A program made the translations under genes and the position numbers. From Bradyrhizobiaceae bacterium (GTDB lineage: Bacteria; Pseudomonadota; Alphaproteobacteria; Rhizobiales; Xanthobacteraceae): a stretch of 58,915 nucleotides of DNA. The notes beneath the pieces are model-generated. The model did not search any database. It was not told where the DNA came from and saw nothing but the letters and a program-made list of their open reading frames with translations. This document shows positions 43,933 to 51,443 of this stretch, one piece after another (the first letter of the stretch is position 1; the number at the start of each line of letters is the position of its first letter). The stretch covers positions 1 through 58,915 of the forward strand of contig RXJC01000340.1 of assembly GCA_003963435.1 (NCBI GenBank). The letters are read 5' to 3'.

Positions 43933-44760
43933 ATGACCGATGCCGCCAACACCGACCGCTGGATCCGCCGGCTCAACCTGGTGCAGCTCGTGCTGGCCGG
44001 CGTGATCATCATGGCGCCGACGGTCTGGATGGTGCTGTCCTCGTTCAAGCCGTCCTTCGAGGTCACCGCCTATCCCCCGACGCTGGTATTCTCGCCGACA
44101 TTAGACAATTATGTCGAGCTGACGAAGACCACGCCGTTCCTGAGCTACGCGCTCAACAGCCTGATCGTGACCGTGGGCTCGACCGCGCTCGGATTGCTGT
44201 TCGGGATCCCCGCCGCCTTTGCCGTCTCGTGGACGCGCATCTCGTGGCCGGCGATTCTGACGCTGGCTGCGCGCATGGCGCCCGGCACGCTGTTCCTGCT
44301 GCCGTGGTACGTGATGTTCCGGCAGATCGGCATGATCGGCTCCTTCACTGCGCTTATCCTCAGCCATGCCGTTATCACGCTGCCGATCGTGATCTGGGTT
44401 CTGCTGCCGTCCTTCGATGGCATCCCGCGCAGCGTGTTCGAGGCAGCGCAGGTCGACGGATGCAGCGTCACGCGCATCCTCTGGCGCATCGCGCTGCCGC
44501 TGGTGGCATCCGGCGTCGCGGTCTCGGCGATCCTCGCTTTCGTGTTTTCCTGGAACTACTTCCTGTTTGCGCTGGTGCTCTCCAATGGCGACACCAAGAC
44601 GCTGATCGCGGCGGCCTTCAACTTTATCGGCGAAGGCTCGACGCAATGGGGCGCCCTCATGGCGGCTGCGACGCTGATCGCATTACCGCCGCTGGTGCTG
44701 GCGGCTCTGGTTCAGCGCTGGCTAGTCTCCGGGCTGACGCTCGGCGCGGTGAAGGGCTAA
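43933..44760 (+). CDS. Sugar ABC transporter permease (MalG type, module B3)
   Basis: A 275-residue inner-membrane subunit. It begins after a short cytoplasmic tail with LVQLVLAGVIIMAPTVWMVL, has FEAAQVDGCSVTRILWRIAL as coupling loop and ends VSGLTLGAVKG, the standard MalG terminus. It starts four bases after the MalF-type stop and lies six bases before the dehydrogenase start. Confidence 0.95.
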   Translation: MTDAANTDRWIRRLNLVQLVLAGVIIMAPTVWMVLSSFKPSFEVTAYPPTLVFSPTLDNYVELTKTTPFLSYALNSLIVTVGSTALGLLFGIPAAFAVSWTRISWPAILTLAARMAPGTLFLLPWYVMFRQIGMIGSFTALILSHAVITLPIVIWVLLPSFDGIPRSVFEAAQVDGCSVTRILWRIALPLVASGVAVSAILAFVFSWNYFLFALVLSNGDTKTLIAAAFNFIGEGSTQWGALMAAATLIALPPLVLAALVQRWLVSGLTLGAVKG

Positions 44761-44765
44761 ATCCG

Positions 44766-45770
44766 ATGAATGTATCTCCCCGTCCGAATTCGATCATGCA
44801 GGCCGCGGTCTTCCACGGCAACGACCGCATCACGATCGAGCGCGTGGCGATGCCCGACGTCGGGACCGGCGAGGTGCTGGTCCGCGTCTCGCGCACCGCG
44901 CTGTGCGGCTCGGACTTCAAGCTCTGGCACAAGGGTGCGGAGTTCACCGCCGGCCACGAGATCTTCGGCGTCGTCGAGCAACCGGGCCACCGTCTGCATG
45001 GCCAGCGCTGTGCCGTCTACATCCCCTTGCACTGCGACCACTGCGCCGCCTGCAAGCGCGGCGATACCCAGATGTGCCTGGAAGTCTCCAGCCTGATCGG
45101 CTGGAACAGGCCGGGCGGTTATGCCGAATATGTGCCGGTGCCGGAAAACTGCCTGCTGCCGGTTCCTGATGATATCGAGGACAATCTCGCGCCGCTTCTG
45201 CTCGATACCATCGGCACGTCGGGCCATGCCGTGCGCTTCGTCAGTCGGGTAGTGCCGCCGGACGAGGCGGGTGGGGTCCTCGTAATGGGAGCGGGGCCTG
45301 TCGGTCTCGGCGTCGTGCTGGCGCTCCGCAGTCTCGGCTATGACGACATCCACGTGGCCGATCCGAACGCAACACGGTTGAACATCGCCCGATCGTTCGG
45401 CGCAAAACCCCATCCGGTCGGCGATACCTCGAAACACTTTGCCCTCATCATGGAGTGTTCAGGAGCCCATGCGGCACGCAACCTCGGCATCGAGCTCGTC
45501 CTGCCGCGTGGCGCCCTGGTGCTGGTCGGCGAGAACGCCGCGCCGTGGACGATCGAGGAAGGTAAGGTGTTCCGCCGCAAGGATTTCTACATGATCCGGA
45601 CCTTCTACTTCCCGTTCCAGGACTTTGAGCCGAATGTCGAGCTGCTGCGGAAGTACAAGGACGAATACCGCGTCCTCGTCGACGGCGAATTCGGCCTGTC
45701 GGCTCTCCCTGAGAATTTCGCCCGTTTCGCCAAGGGCGAGCTGATCAAGCCCGTGCTGGCGCTGGACTGA
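44766..45770 (+). CDS. Zn-dependent sugar/polyol dehydrogenase (L-idonate 5-dehydrogenase-like)
   Basis: A 334-residue medium-chain dehydrogenase. The catalytic zinc site is ALCGSDFKLW and AGHEIFGVV. The structural lobe has CDHCAACKRGDTQMC, the usual four-cysteine spacing. The NAD fold shows VMGAGPVGLGVVLALRSLG followed by DIHVADPNATR, where the aspartate favours NAD. The class includes sorbitol, threonine and idonate dehydrogenases. It lies between the permease and ATPase genes of the same transporter, so it acts on the imported compound or an early intermediate, probably making a ketose. The start MNVSPRPNSIMQ could also be the Met eleven codons later. Confidence 0.9.
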   Translation: MNVSPRPNSIMQAAVFHGNDRITIERVAMPDVGTGEVLVRVSRTALCGSDFKLWHKGAEFTAGHEIFGVVEQPGHRLHGQRCAVYIPLHCDHCAACKRGDTQMCLEVSSLIGWNRPGGYAEYVPVPENCLLPVPDDIEDNLAPLLLDTIGTSGHAVRFVSRVVPPDEAGGVLVMGAGPVGLGVVLALRSLGYDDIHVADPNATRLNIARSFGAKPHPVGDTSKHFALIMECSGAHAARNLGIELVLPRGALVLVGENAAPWTIEEGKVFRRKDFYMIRTFYFPFQDFEPNVELLRKYKDEYRVLVDGEFGLSALPENFARFAKGELIKPVLALD

Positions 45771-45776
45771 GCGATC

Positions 45777-46847
45777 ATGGCCTCGATCTCAATCCGCAGC
45801 CTGGTTAAACGCTACGGCAACTTCACCGTGATCCCGGATCTCAATCTGGAAATCGCAGACCATGAGTTCGTCGTGTTCGTCGGCCCGTCCGGCTGCGGCA
45901 AGTCGACCCTGCTGCGGATCATAGCAGGTCTCGAGCCCATTTCATCGGGAGACCTCTATATCGGCGACAAACGCGTCAACGGCGTTCAGGCCGCGCAGCG
46001 CGATATCGCGATGGTGTTCCAGGACTACGCGCTCTATCCGCACATGAAGGTCTACGACAACATGTCGTTTGCGCTGGAGCTGCGGGGAGTGCCGAATGCG
46101 GAGATTGACGCCCGGGTGAAGCGCGCGGCGGCGCTGTTGCACATCGAGCCCTATCTCGACCGCAAGCCGAAGGAGCTATCGGGCGGACAACGCCAGCGCG
46201 TCGCCATGGGCCGCGCCATCGTGCGCAATCCCAAGGCGTTCCTGTTCGACGAGCCGCTGTCCAATCTCGATGCCAAGTTGCGCGGCCAGGTACGGGCCGA
46301 GATCAAGGCTCTCTCTCAGGAGCTGAAGACAACCATGGTCTTCGTGACCCACGACCAGATCGAGGCCATGACCATGGCCGACCGCATCGTGGTGCTCCAG
46401 AGCGGCACGATCCAGCAATACGACACGCCTGAGATAGTCTACGAGCGGCCGGCGAACCAGTTCGTCGCCGGCTTCATCGGATCGCCCGCGATGAATTTCT
46501 TTCCAGTCGAATGGCGCGCGGAGGGAGCGATCCTCTCGCAAGGCGGAACGGCGGTGCCGCTGGACGGCGAAACCGCGAACCGCCTCCGCCGAGCTGGCAG
46601 CGCCGTGCTCGGAATTCGCCCCGAGCATTTCGCCGTCGTCGATGCGGCCGATGGCATCGCCGTCAACGTCAGGTTGGTCGAGCCGCTCGGCTCGGACACG
46701 CTGATTCATTTCGATCTCGCCGGCGGCTCCGCCATCGCGCGAGTCGATCCCGCCCTGCGGCCGAAGGTCGGCGATCGCATCACGGTGCGCCCGCAACAAG
46801 GAAAGACGCATCTGTTCGATGCTGCCAATGGACAGGTCCTGCGGTGA
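45777..46847 (+). CDS. Sugar ABC transporter ATPase (UgpC/MalK type, module B3)
   Basis: A 356-residue ATPase. Walker A is GPSGCGKSTLLR, the Q-loop is FQDYALYPHMKVY, the signature is LSGGQRQRVAMGRA, Walker B is FLFDEPLSNLDAK, and the switch is VTHDQIEA. A C-terminal regulatory OB domain (about 240-356) follows, with GIRPEHF. The gene starts six bases after the dehydrogenase stop, and its own stop overlaps the kinase start (GTGA). Confidence 0.95.
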   Translation: MASISIRSLVKRYGNFTVIPDLNLEIADHEFVVFVGPSGCGKSTLLRIIAGLEPISSGDLYIGDKRVNGVQAAQRDIAMVFQDYALYPHMKVYDNMSFALELRGVPNAEIDARVKRAAALLHIEPYLDRKPKELSGGQRQRVAMGRAIVRNPKAFLFDEPLSNLDAKLRGQVRAEIKALSQELKTTMVFVTHDQIEAMTMADRIVVLQSGTIQQYDTPEIVYERPANQFVAGFIGSPAMNFFPVEWRAEGAILSQGGTAVPLDGETANRLRRAGSAVLGIRPEHFAVVDAADGIAVNVRLVEPLGSDTLIHFDLAGGSAIARVDPALRPKVGDRITVRPQQGKTHLFDAANGQVLR

Positions 46848-47803
46848 GCGCGTCAGCCGACGTTGCAGCTCTCTCGGCCTTGGCGCACATCGCTTCCGGT
46901 GAGAAGGCCGTGCACGTGATCTGCCTCGGGCTGTCCGCGCTTGACCAGGTCTGGCGCGTCGATCGGCCGTTCGCGGGCGGAAGCGAGAAGATCAAGGCCA
47001 TCGAATACGGCACACTCGGCGGTGGCATGGCGGCCAATGCGAGCATCGCGGTGGCGAAGCTCGGGGCGTCCGTCGCATTTTGGGGCCGGGCAGGGGACGA
47101 CGCCGCCGGTCACGAGATGACATCGGCTTTTACTGCCGAAGGCGTCGACGTCGAAAATTTTCGGCTGTTTCCCGGCGGCCGGTCGTCGGTTTCCGGAATA
47201 ATCGTCGACAGCTCCGGTGAACGGCAGATCGTCAACTTTCGCGGTCTCTTTCCGGAAGCCGCGGACTGGCTCCCGCTCCAGGCTGTGGCGCAGGCGTCTT
47301 CCGTGCTGGCCGACCCGCGCTGGGTCGAGGGCGCCGCGACGCTGTTCGGGGATGCGCGCGCACGCGGCATCCCGACGGTGCTCGACGGCGACATGGCCGA
47401 CGCCGAGGTGTTCGAGCGGCTGCTGCCGCTGACCGACCACGCGATCTTCTCCGAACCAGCACTGACGGCTTTTGCCAGCTCCGCCGACGACAAATCTCTC
47501 GCTGCACTTGCGCGATTCGGCTGTCGCGTCGTGGCCGTTACGCGCGGCGAGGGCGGCGTAAGCTGGTACGAGGACCGACGCCTGCACCGGCAGGCCGCCT
47601 ACGCCGTCGAGGTTGTCGACACCACCGGCGCGGGCGACGTCTTTCACGGCGCCTATGCGCTCGCCATCGGCGCCGGCCTCGAGGTGCGCGCCGCCATGGC
47701 GTTCTCGGCGGCCACTGCCGCCATGAAATGCCGCCATGCCGGCGGCCGCAACGGAATCCCCGGTATCAACGAGTGTCTTGCATTCATGAGGACGACGCTA
47801 TGA
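46844..47803 (+). CDS. PfkB-family sugar kinase, close to sulfofructose kinase YihV
   Basis: A 319-residue ribokinase-fold kinase starting at GTG 46844, which overlaps the ATPase stop. PfkB motifs are GTLGGGMAANASIAVAKLG and the C-terminal DTTGAGDVFHGAY with the catalytic Asp. Against E. coli YihV as I remember it, similarity is high along the whole chain, for example LADPRWVEGA and TVLDGDMADAEVFE. The three residues I recall as sulfonate contacts in YihV (K27, N109, R138) align with Lys49 (SEKIKA), Asn131 (RQIVNF) and Arg159 (ADPRW). This points to a 6-deoxy-6-sulfofructose-like ketose as substrate, giving its 1-phosphate. An ordinary ketohexose remains possible. The next gene encodes a matching aldolase. 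Confidence 0.82.
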   Translation: MSASADVAALSALAHIASGEKAVHVICLGLSALDQVWRVDRPFAGGSEKIKAIEYGTLGGGMAANASIAVAKLGASVAFWGRAGDDAAGHEMTSAFTAEGVDVENFRLFPGGRSSVSGIIVDSSGERQIVNFRGLFPEAADWLPLQAVAQASSVLADPRWVEGAATLFGDARARGIPTVLDGDMADAEVFERLLPLTDHAIFSEPALTAFASSADDKSLAALARFGCRVVAVTRGEGGVSWYEDRRLHRQAAYAVEVVDTTGAGDVFHGAYALAIGAGLEVRAAMAFSAATAAMKCRHAGGRNGIPGINECLAFMRTTL

Positions 47804-48837
47804 GAACGATTGGAAAAAACCGCGGCCTTGCCAGACTCGCTGACGCGGAGGGCCACTTTCGCATGGTCGCGCTGGACCAGCGGCCGCCCTTGTTCGACGC
47901 CATCGCGAAGGCAAAGGGCATCACGCGCGAGCAGGTCGAATATGCCGACGTGACGGCTGCCAAGCGCCTCCTCGTCGAGAACCTCGCGCCGCATTGCAGC
48001 TCGATGCTGTTCGACCCGAATTTCGCGGTACCCGCCGCGATCGATCTCTTGCCGCCGCGCTGCGGCCTGATCATGACTCTGGAAGAGCATCGCGTCGAGG
48101 AAACCGCGGGCGGCCGCAAGTCGCGCGCGATCACCAATTGGAGCGTCGAAAAGATCCGCGCCATGGGCGGCGACGCCGTCAAGGTGCTGGCTTGGTATCG
48201 GCCGGACGCCGATGCCGCGGTGAACGAACATCAGAAGAAATTCGTGCGCGAGATCGGGGAGGACTGCGCTCGCCACGATATTCCCTACGTGCTCGAGCTG
48301 CTGGTCTATCCCTTCCTCGGCAGCGCCAATCACACCGCCGACTACGTGGAATCGCCCGGCAAGCTGCCCGGCCTCGTCATCGACAGCGTCCGCGAATTCG
48401 CCAAGCCGGAGTATGGCGTCGACCTCCTCAAGCTGGAGAGCCCTCTCGCGGCCGCCAGCCTGCCCGCCCGCGACGGCGGTGCGGAAGCCGAGGCTGCGCA
48501 GAGGGAATTCGATGCGATCGGCACCATCTGCCGCGAGCGTGGCGTTCCATGGGTGCTGCTGTCGGGCGGCGCCGCGCCGGAGAGGTTTGAACGCGTCCTC
48601 GAGTACTCCTACGCTGCCGGCGCAAGCGGTTTTCTCGCCGGCCGCACTATCTGGCTCGAAGCCGTTCTGAACAATTTCCCGGACCGCGCGGCGGTCTCGG
48701 CGAGCCTGCGCAAGGATGGGCTCGGCGTGCTGGAGCGCCTCAACAAGCTGACCACTGCCCGGGGCACGCCTTGGAGGGCGCGCTTCCCGGTGTTTACCGA
48801 TATCAAGCAGGAAGGTGACTTCGCGCGGGCCTACTGA
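47800..48837 (+). CDS. Class I aldolase of the LacD/YihT family
   Basis: A 345-residue aldolase related to tagatose-1,6-bisphosphate aldolase LacD and sulfofructose-1-phosphate aldolase YihT. It begins FRMVALDQRPPLFDAIAKAK. The Schiff-base lysine is probably Lys211 in DLLKLESPL, and PWVLLSGGAAPERFERVL then AGASGFLAGRTIW form the phosphate-binding end of the barrel. It is longer than YihT (about 290) and nearer to LacD (about 325). ATG 47800 overlaps the kinase stop (ATGA). It would split the kinase product into dihydroxyacetone phosphate and an aldehyde. If the substrate is a sulfosugar, the aldehyde is sulfolactaldehyde. It is the last gene of the operon. Confidence 0.85.
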   Translation: MRTIGKNRGLARLADAEGHFRMVALDQRPPLFDAIAKAKGITREQVEYADVTAAKRLLVENLAPHCSSMLFDPNFAVPAAIDLLPPRCGLIMTLEEHRVEETAGGRKSRAITNWSVEKIRAMGGDAVKVLAWYRPDADAAVNEHQKKFVREIGEDCARHDIPYVLELLVYPFLGSANHTADYVESPGKLPGLVIDSVREFAKPEYGVDLLKLESPLAAASLPARDGGAEAEAAQREFDAIGTICRERGVPWVLLSGGAAPERFERVLEYSYAAGASGFLAGRTIWLEAVLNNFPDRAAVSASLRKDGLGVLERLNKLTTARGTPWRARFPVFTDIKQEGDFARAY

Positions 48838-49025
48838 GATGGTGGCGGCTCTGCTTCGGTTGCGGACGAGATTGCCGGGTCTCAAATACAGGCGTCACAC
48901 CGAACTTCTGGCCGCGCTATCGCTCGGCTCAATCTCGGCACGGTCGTTAGGAGGCAATGGAGCGGAATTTGCGACCATCCGCAAAACCTGATCTCGCAGG
49001 CTAGCGAACCACCCGACGAGTGCGC

Positions 49026-49283
49026 TCCTGATCTCTGACGGTATTTGAACAATCCGTCCCTACTCAGCGCTGACGCAGTCTTGACAATGCCGGGAGCGCA
49101 GATCACTCGATTGACTTCGATTGGTGCCGAAATCTGCGAGGGCGCAATCGGCTCAAAATTTTCTGTGAATTCAAGAGCACAAAACTGGAGCGGATATACC
49201 GTCGGCATTTGTCCGTCAGCCTTGAAGAATTCTGTTTGCAAATCAACGACGAAAGGTCGTTCGAAATGATTGAGTGGGAGTAG
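49026..49283 (+). repeat. Right arm of island B, homologous to 23311-23566
   Basis: The arm runs from TCCTGATCTCTGACGGTATT to the core repeat. Shared stretches include TCGATTGACT, TTCTGTG-ATTCAAGA, ACCGTCGGCATTTGTCCGTC and GTTCGAAAT immediately before the core. Differences are scattered substitutions and single-base indels, so the arms are diverged homologues rather than a recent copy. Confidence 0.8.
49268..49283 (+). repeat. Attachment-type core repeat 3 (right border of island B)
   Basis: GATTGAGTGGGAGTAG is identical over all 16 bases to the guaA end at 5062-5077. After it the sequence no longer resembles the arms following repeats 1 and 2. Confidence 0.85.
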
Positions 49284-49288
49284 GGGGA

Positions 49289-49798
49289 TTGCTCCGCATT
49301 CTGCAGCGAGCGGCCGTGTTTGCGATTGTCATGATCGCTGCTTCCCATGGCGCGAGCGCGACTGTCCTCCTCGCGCCGGAGGGCCAGTTTTTCTCTGCGA
49401 GTTTTCCCAACCAACCGAGCCAAAAGATCTCGGAGAAAGCCGGGGTGGTACACACCATCTACTCTTCGCCAGAGAAGGAGAGGTTTCTCATGCTGTCGCA
49501 TGCGCTCTGGCCGACTGATGCGGATCCCACGATTGTAATGCAATCGGTCCTGAACGGATTCACTGACCAAATTTCGGGCGAGCTGCTTTCGATCGAAAAG
49601 AGGAACTTCATTTCCGCGACCGGCAAGAAACTTGCCGCCAAGCACTTCACGTTCGCCAGTTCGGAGGTTTGGGGCGAAGGTCTCATCGTGATGTCCGGTC
49701 GACACACCTACCTCATCCAGGTGGTGGTCCGGAAACCTTCCACAGGCTTGGATGACGTCGGCAAGAAGTTCATCTCTTCATTCAAGGTATTGAACTAA
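49289..49798 (+). CDS. Small secreted protein of unknown function
   Basis: About 169 residues if TTG 49289 is the start, with GGGAGTAGGGGGA just upstream as ribosome site. An in-frame GTG at 49274 lies inside the core repeat. A signal peptide (ILQRAAVFAIVMIAASHGASA) is followed by a soluble domain of beta strands and helices ending VGKKFISSFKVLN. The layout recalls PsbP/Mog1-like periplasmic domains, but I do not recognise a family with confidence. Its translation signal is built partly from the island border, so expression may depend on which end of an island sits next to it. Confidence 0.65.
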   Translation: MLRILQRAAVFAIVMIAASHGASATVLLAPEGQFFSASFPNQPSQKISEKAGVVHTIYSSPEKERFLMLSHALWPTDADPTIVMQSVLNGFTDQISGELLSIEKRNFISATGKKLAAKHFTFASSEVWGEGLIVMSGRHTYLIQVVVRKPSTGLDDVGKKFISSFKVLN

Positions 49799-49830
49799 CG
49801 CGCCGGCTCACGACGTCGGCGAGCACCGCC

Positions 49831-50259
49831 TCATGCGCCGCGTACCGGATTGAAAACCTTGATTCCAACGAAGTCCTTTTCGCTGTCCGTCACCACCACA
49901 CAGTCGTTTACGTCGGCGATCGCGGCGATGATCATGTCGAGCGCGCTTCGCGGTTTGCCCGCCGTTTTGCCTTCGGTCATCAGCCGTGCCCAGACGAGTG
50001 CCGCCTTGTCGTCGAAGGACAGGATGCGGCCCGAAAAAAGCGCTTGCGGTCCTTCGGGTCCCGAGAACCAGACGTCGAGGATGTCGCGCTTCCTGCCGCG
50101 TGGTTTCTCCAAAATGCCGCGGCGGATTTCAGCGAAGGTCAACGAGGCAACGAACAGGTCCTCGTCGCGCTGCGCCGACATCCAGGACAGTAGATTTTCC
50201 GGCGGGCGCGGCTTGACGATGTTGCTGATGATATTGGTGTCGAGGAGATAGCGCGTCAC
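49831..50259 (-). CDS. VapC-family PIN-domain toxin
   Basis: A 142-residue PIN ribonuclease. Acidic metal ligands are visible in YLLDTNIIS, FAEIRRGI, SALDMIIAAIA and VVTDSEKDF. VapC toxins cleave tRNA or rRNA when freed from the antitoxin. ATG 50259 overlaps the stop of the upstream antitoxin gene by four bases (ATGA), the usual order and coupling. Confidence 0.93.
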   Translation of the reverse strand: MTRYLLDTNIISNIVKPRPPENLLSWMSAQRDEDLFVASLTFAEIRRGILEKPRGRKRDILDVWFSGPEGPQALFSGRILSFDDKAALVWARLMTEGKTAGKPRSALDMIIAAIADVNDCVVVTDSEKDFVGIKVFNPVRGA

Positions 50260-50555
50260 AGGTCGACCTTGCGGCCCTTTTCACGGGGGCGAGACAGATC
50301 GAGATCGGCGCCGACGAGCGGGGAGCGACGCAATGCGGCGAGGATGCCACCGGGCTTCGGCGACTGGCCGCCGACCGATTTGCTCACGGTGGCGCGAAGC
50401 GCCATAGCCTCCGGGGTATCCTCCGACAGTCGTTTGGCAAGCGAACGGATCAGATCGCGGTCGGCGTTCCGGCCGAGCACCTCGAAACGCGCCAAGCCGC
50501 GCTTACCGAGGCGTGACCGATAGTTCTGGATGGCGCGCTTCTGTGAGTTTCCCAT
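50256..50555 (-). CDS. VapB-like antitoxin paired with the PIN toxin
   Basis: A 99-residue basic protein. The N-terminus (KRAIQNYRSRLGKRGLARFEVL) suits a ribbon-helix-helix or AbrB-like DNA-binding part. A helix follows (RDLIRSLAKRLSEDTPEAMALRATV), with a disordered proline/arginine-rich tail that would wrap the toxin. The gene precedes and overlaps the toxin gene. It is expected to repress its own promoter together with the toxin. Confidence 0.85.
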   Translation of the reverse strand: MGNSQKRAIQNYRSRLGKRGLARFEVLGRNADRDLIRSLAKRLSEDTPEAMALRATVSKSVGGQSPKPGGILAALRRSPLVGADLDLSRPREKGRKVDL

Positions 50556-50567
50556 GGAGCCTCGACT

Positions 50568-50591
50568 ATTTCCAGTAATATAGCCGGAAAT
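50568..50591. promoter_or_regulatory. Inverted repeat ATTTCC-N12-GGAAAT, toxin-antitoxin operator candidate
   Basis: ATTTCC (50568-50573) and GGAAAT (50586-50591) lie 13 bases upstream of the antitoxin start, flanking an AT-rich promoter-like core. Autoregulation by the antitoxin-toxin complex through such a repeat is standard for VapBC pairs. Confidence 0.6.
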
Positions 50592-50775
50592 CCGGAGGTC
50601 TACAACCGCCCGAGCCGCCGCTCTCTTCCTGATCGGCGCGCAGCCCGTAGCATGGGTTGAGCCCAGCGAAACCCATCGCGCTAGAACGAGAGTTGATAGT
50701 TTCGCGTTCGCTCTCCCCTCCTGCGAAACTCTAGCATTGCGTGAAGTTCAGGTTATGCAAAGACCCATCTCTGTG

Positions 50776-50897
50776 TAACCTCCACCGGCGGCATCGTTGC
50801 CGATCACGACCCCTTCGACATGAGACCGCCACGCGCATCATCTACGAGGTGAGGGGCGTGAACCGAACCAAGTGGTGCATGCAACGATGACGATTGA
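50776..50897 (+). pseudogene. Remnant of a guaA 3' end
   Basis: GAGACCGCCACGCGCATCATCTACGAGG and the bases after it (50822-50865, 44 bases in all) match guaA 4981-5024 at 41 of 44 positions. The preceding 48 bases can be read as V-T-S-T-G-G-I-V-A-D-H-D-P-F-D-M against gua[17 protein letters not shown]. The piece has a ~13-base deletion at the ATGAG joint, then degrades after the GVNR codons and keeps only GACGATTGA of the terminus. It cannot be functional. The rest of 50592-50928 shows no gene. Confidence 0.85.
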
Positions 50898-50928
50898 TCC
50901 AGATCGGACCGCGATCTAGCATCGGGTC

Positions 50929-51369
50929 ATGGATGCGGAACGACGAATTGAACACCTGGAAGCGGCGCTCGGGGCCAGCTTGCCCGCGACCTATCGTGCC
51001 TTCCTGGAGTCGCACAGGGAAGACCCATCTCGCCCGGTTCAGGTCGTTTCGACCAATCCGGACTATTGGGATGTCGACCAATTCTTCGAAATCGGCGATG
51101 GGGACAGCTACCTTCAGATCGATCATTGTTATGAGCTGGTCGGGGACGTGCTTCCCGAAGGGATGTTGCCGTTTGCCGAGGACGGGGGTGGCAACTTCTA
51201 TCTTCTGGATTGCCGCGACGTACCGGGTACCGGTGCCGTCTATTGGTGGGATCACGAACAGGAGCTCGGTGAGGATCGCGTGGAGTTGGTGGCGGCGAGC
51301 TTCCCGGAGTTTCTCGCGGTTCTGGTCCCCGATCCCGACGAGCTTCCGGGTGACGAAGACAAGCAATAG
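50929..51369 (+). CDS. SMI1/KNR4 (SUKH) family protein
   Basis: A 146-residue protein with the SUKH pattern: IEHLEAALGASLPATYRAFLESHRED at the N-terminus, LLPFAEDGGGNFYLLDCRDV in the middle and VYWWDHEQE before a C-terminal helix SFPEFLAVLVPD. Bacterial members often give immunity against contact-dependent or polymorphic nuclease toxins. No matching toxin is visible nearby. It begins directly after the guaA remnant. Confidence 0.85.
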   Translation: MDAERRIEHLEAALGASLPATYRAFLESHREDPSRPVQVVSTNPDYWDVDQFFEIGDGDSYLQIDHCYELVGDVLPEGMLPFAEDGGGNFYLLDCRDVPGTGAVYWWDHEQELGEDRVELVAASFPEFLAVLVPDPDELPGDEDKQ

Positions 51370-51443
51370 GAGGGGGGTGGGCGCTGGGATAGGGTGAGCG
51401 GCAAACACGGCCGGCCGTCTAACCTGTGGTGCCTTACATATAG

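Larger units (their letters stand above)
23552..49283. mobile_element. Genomic island B, transport and sugar/sulfate-ester catabolism
   Basis: A segment of about 25.7 kb between core repeats 2 and 3. It has four transcription units carrying three ABC importers, a sulfatase with its maturase, an enolase-superfamily enzyme, a GMC oxidoreductase, a sulfofructose-kinase-like protein, an aldolase and three regulators. No integrase or transfer gene was found. The right arm is homologous to that of island A. Confidence 0.72.
48838..49288. other. Right end of island B, no gene recognised
   Basis: This 451-base stretch after the aldolase gene contains the right arm (49026-49283) and core repeat 3. 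A 74-codon plus-strand frame at 49045-49269 ends just inside the core. It matches a frameshifted stretch in the arm of island A only in its last ~19 codons, and is not called as a gene. Confidence 0.6.

Noticed and set aside
49045..49269. 74-codon plus-strand frame ending inside core repeat 3
   Set aside because: The homologous arm of island A is frameshifted and only the last ~19 codons agree, so a working gene is unlikely.
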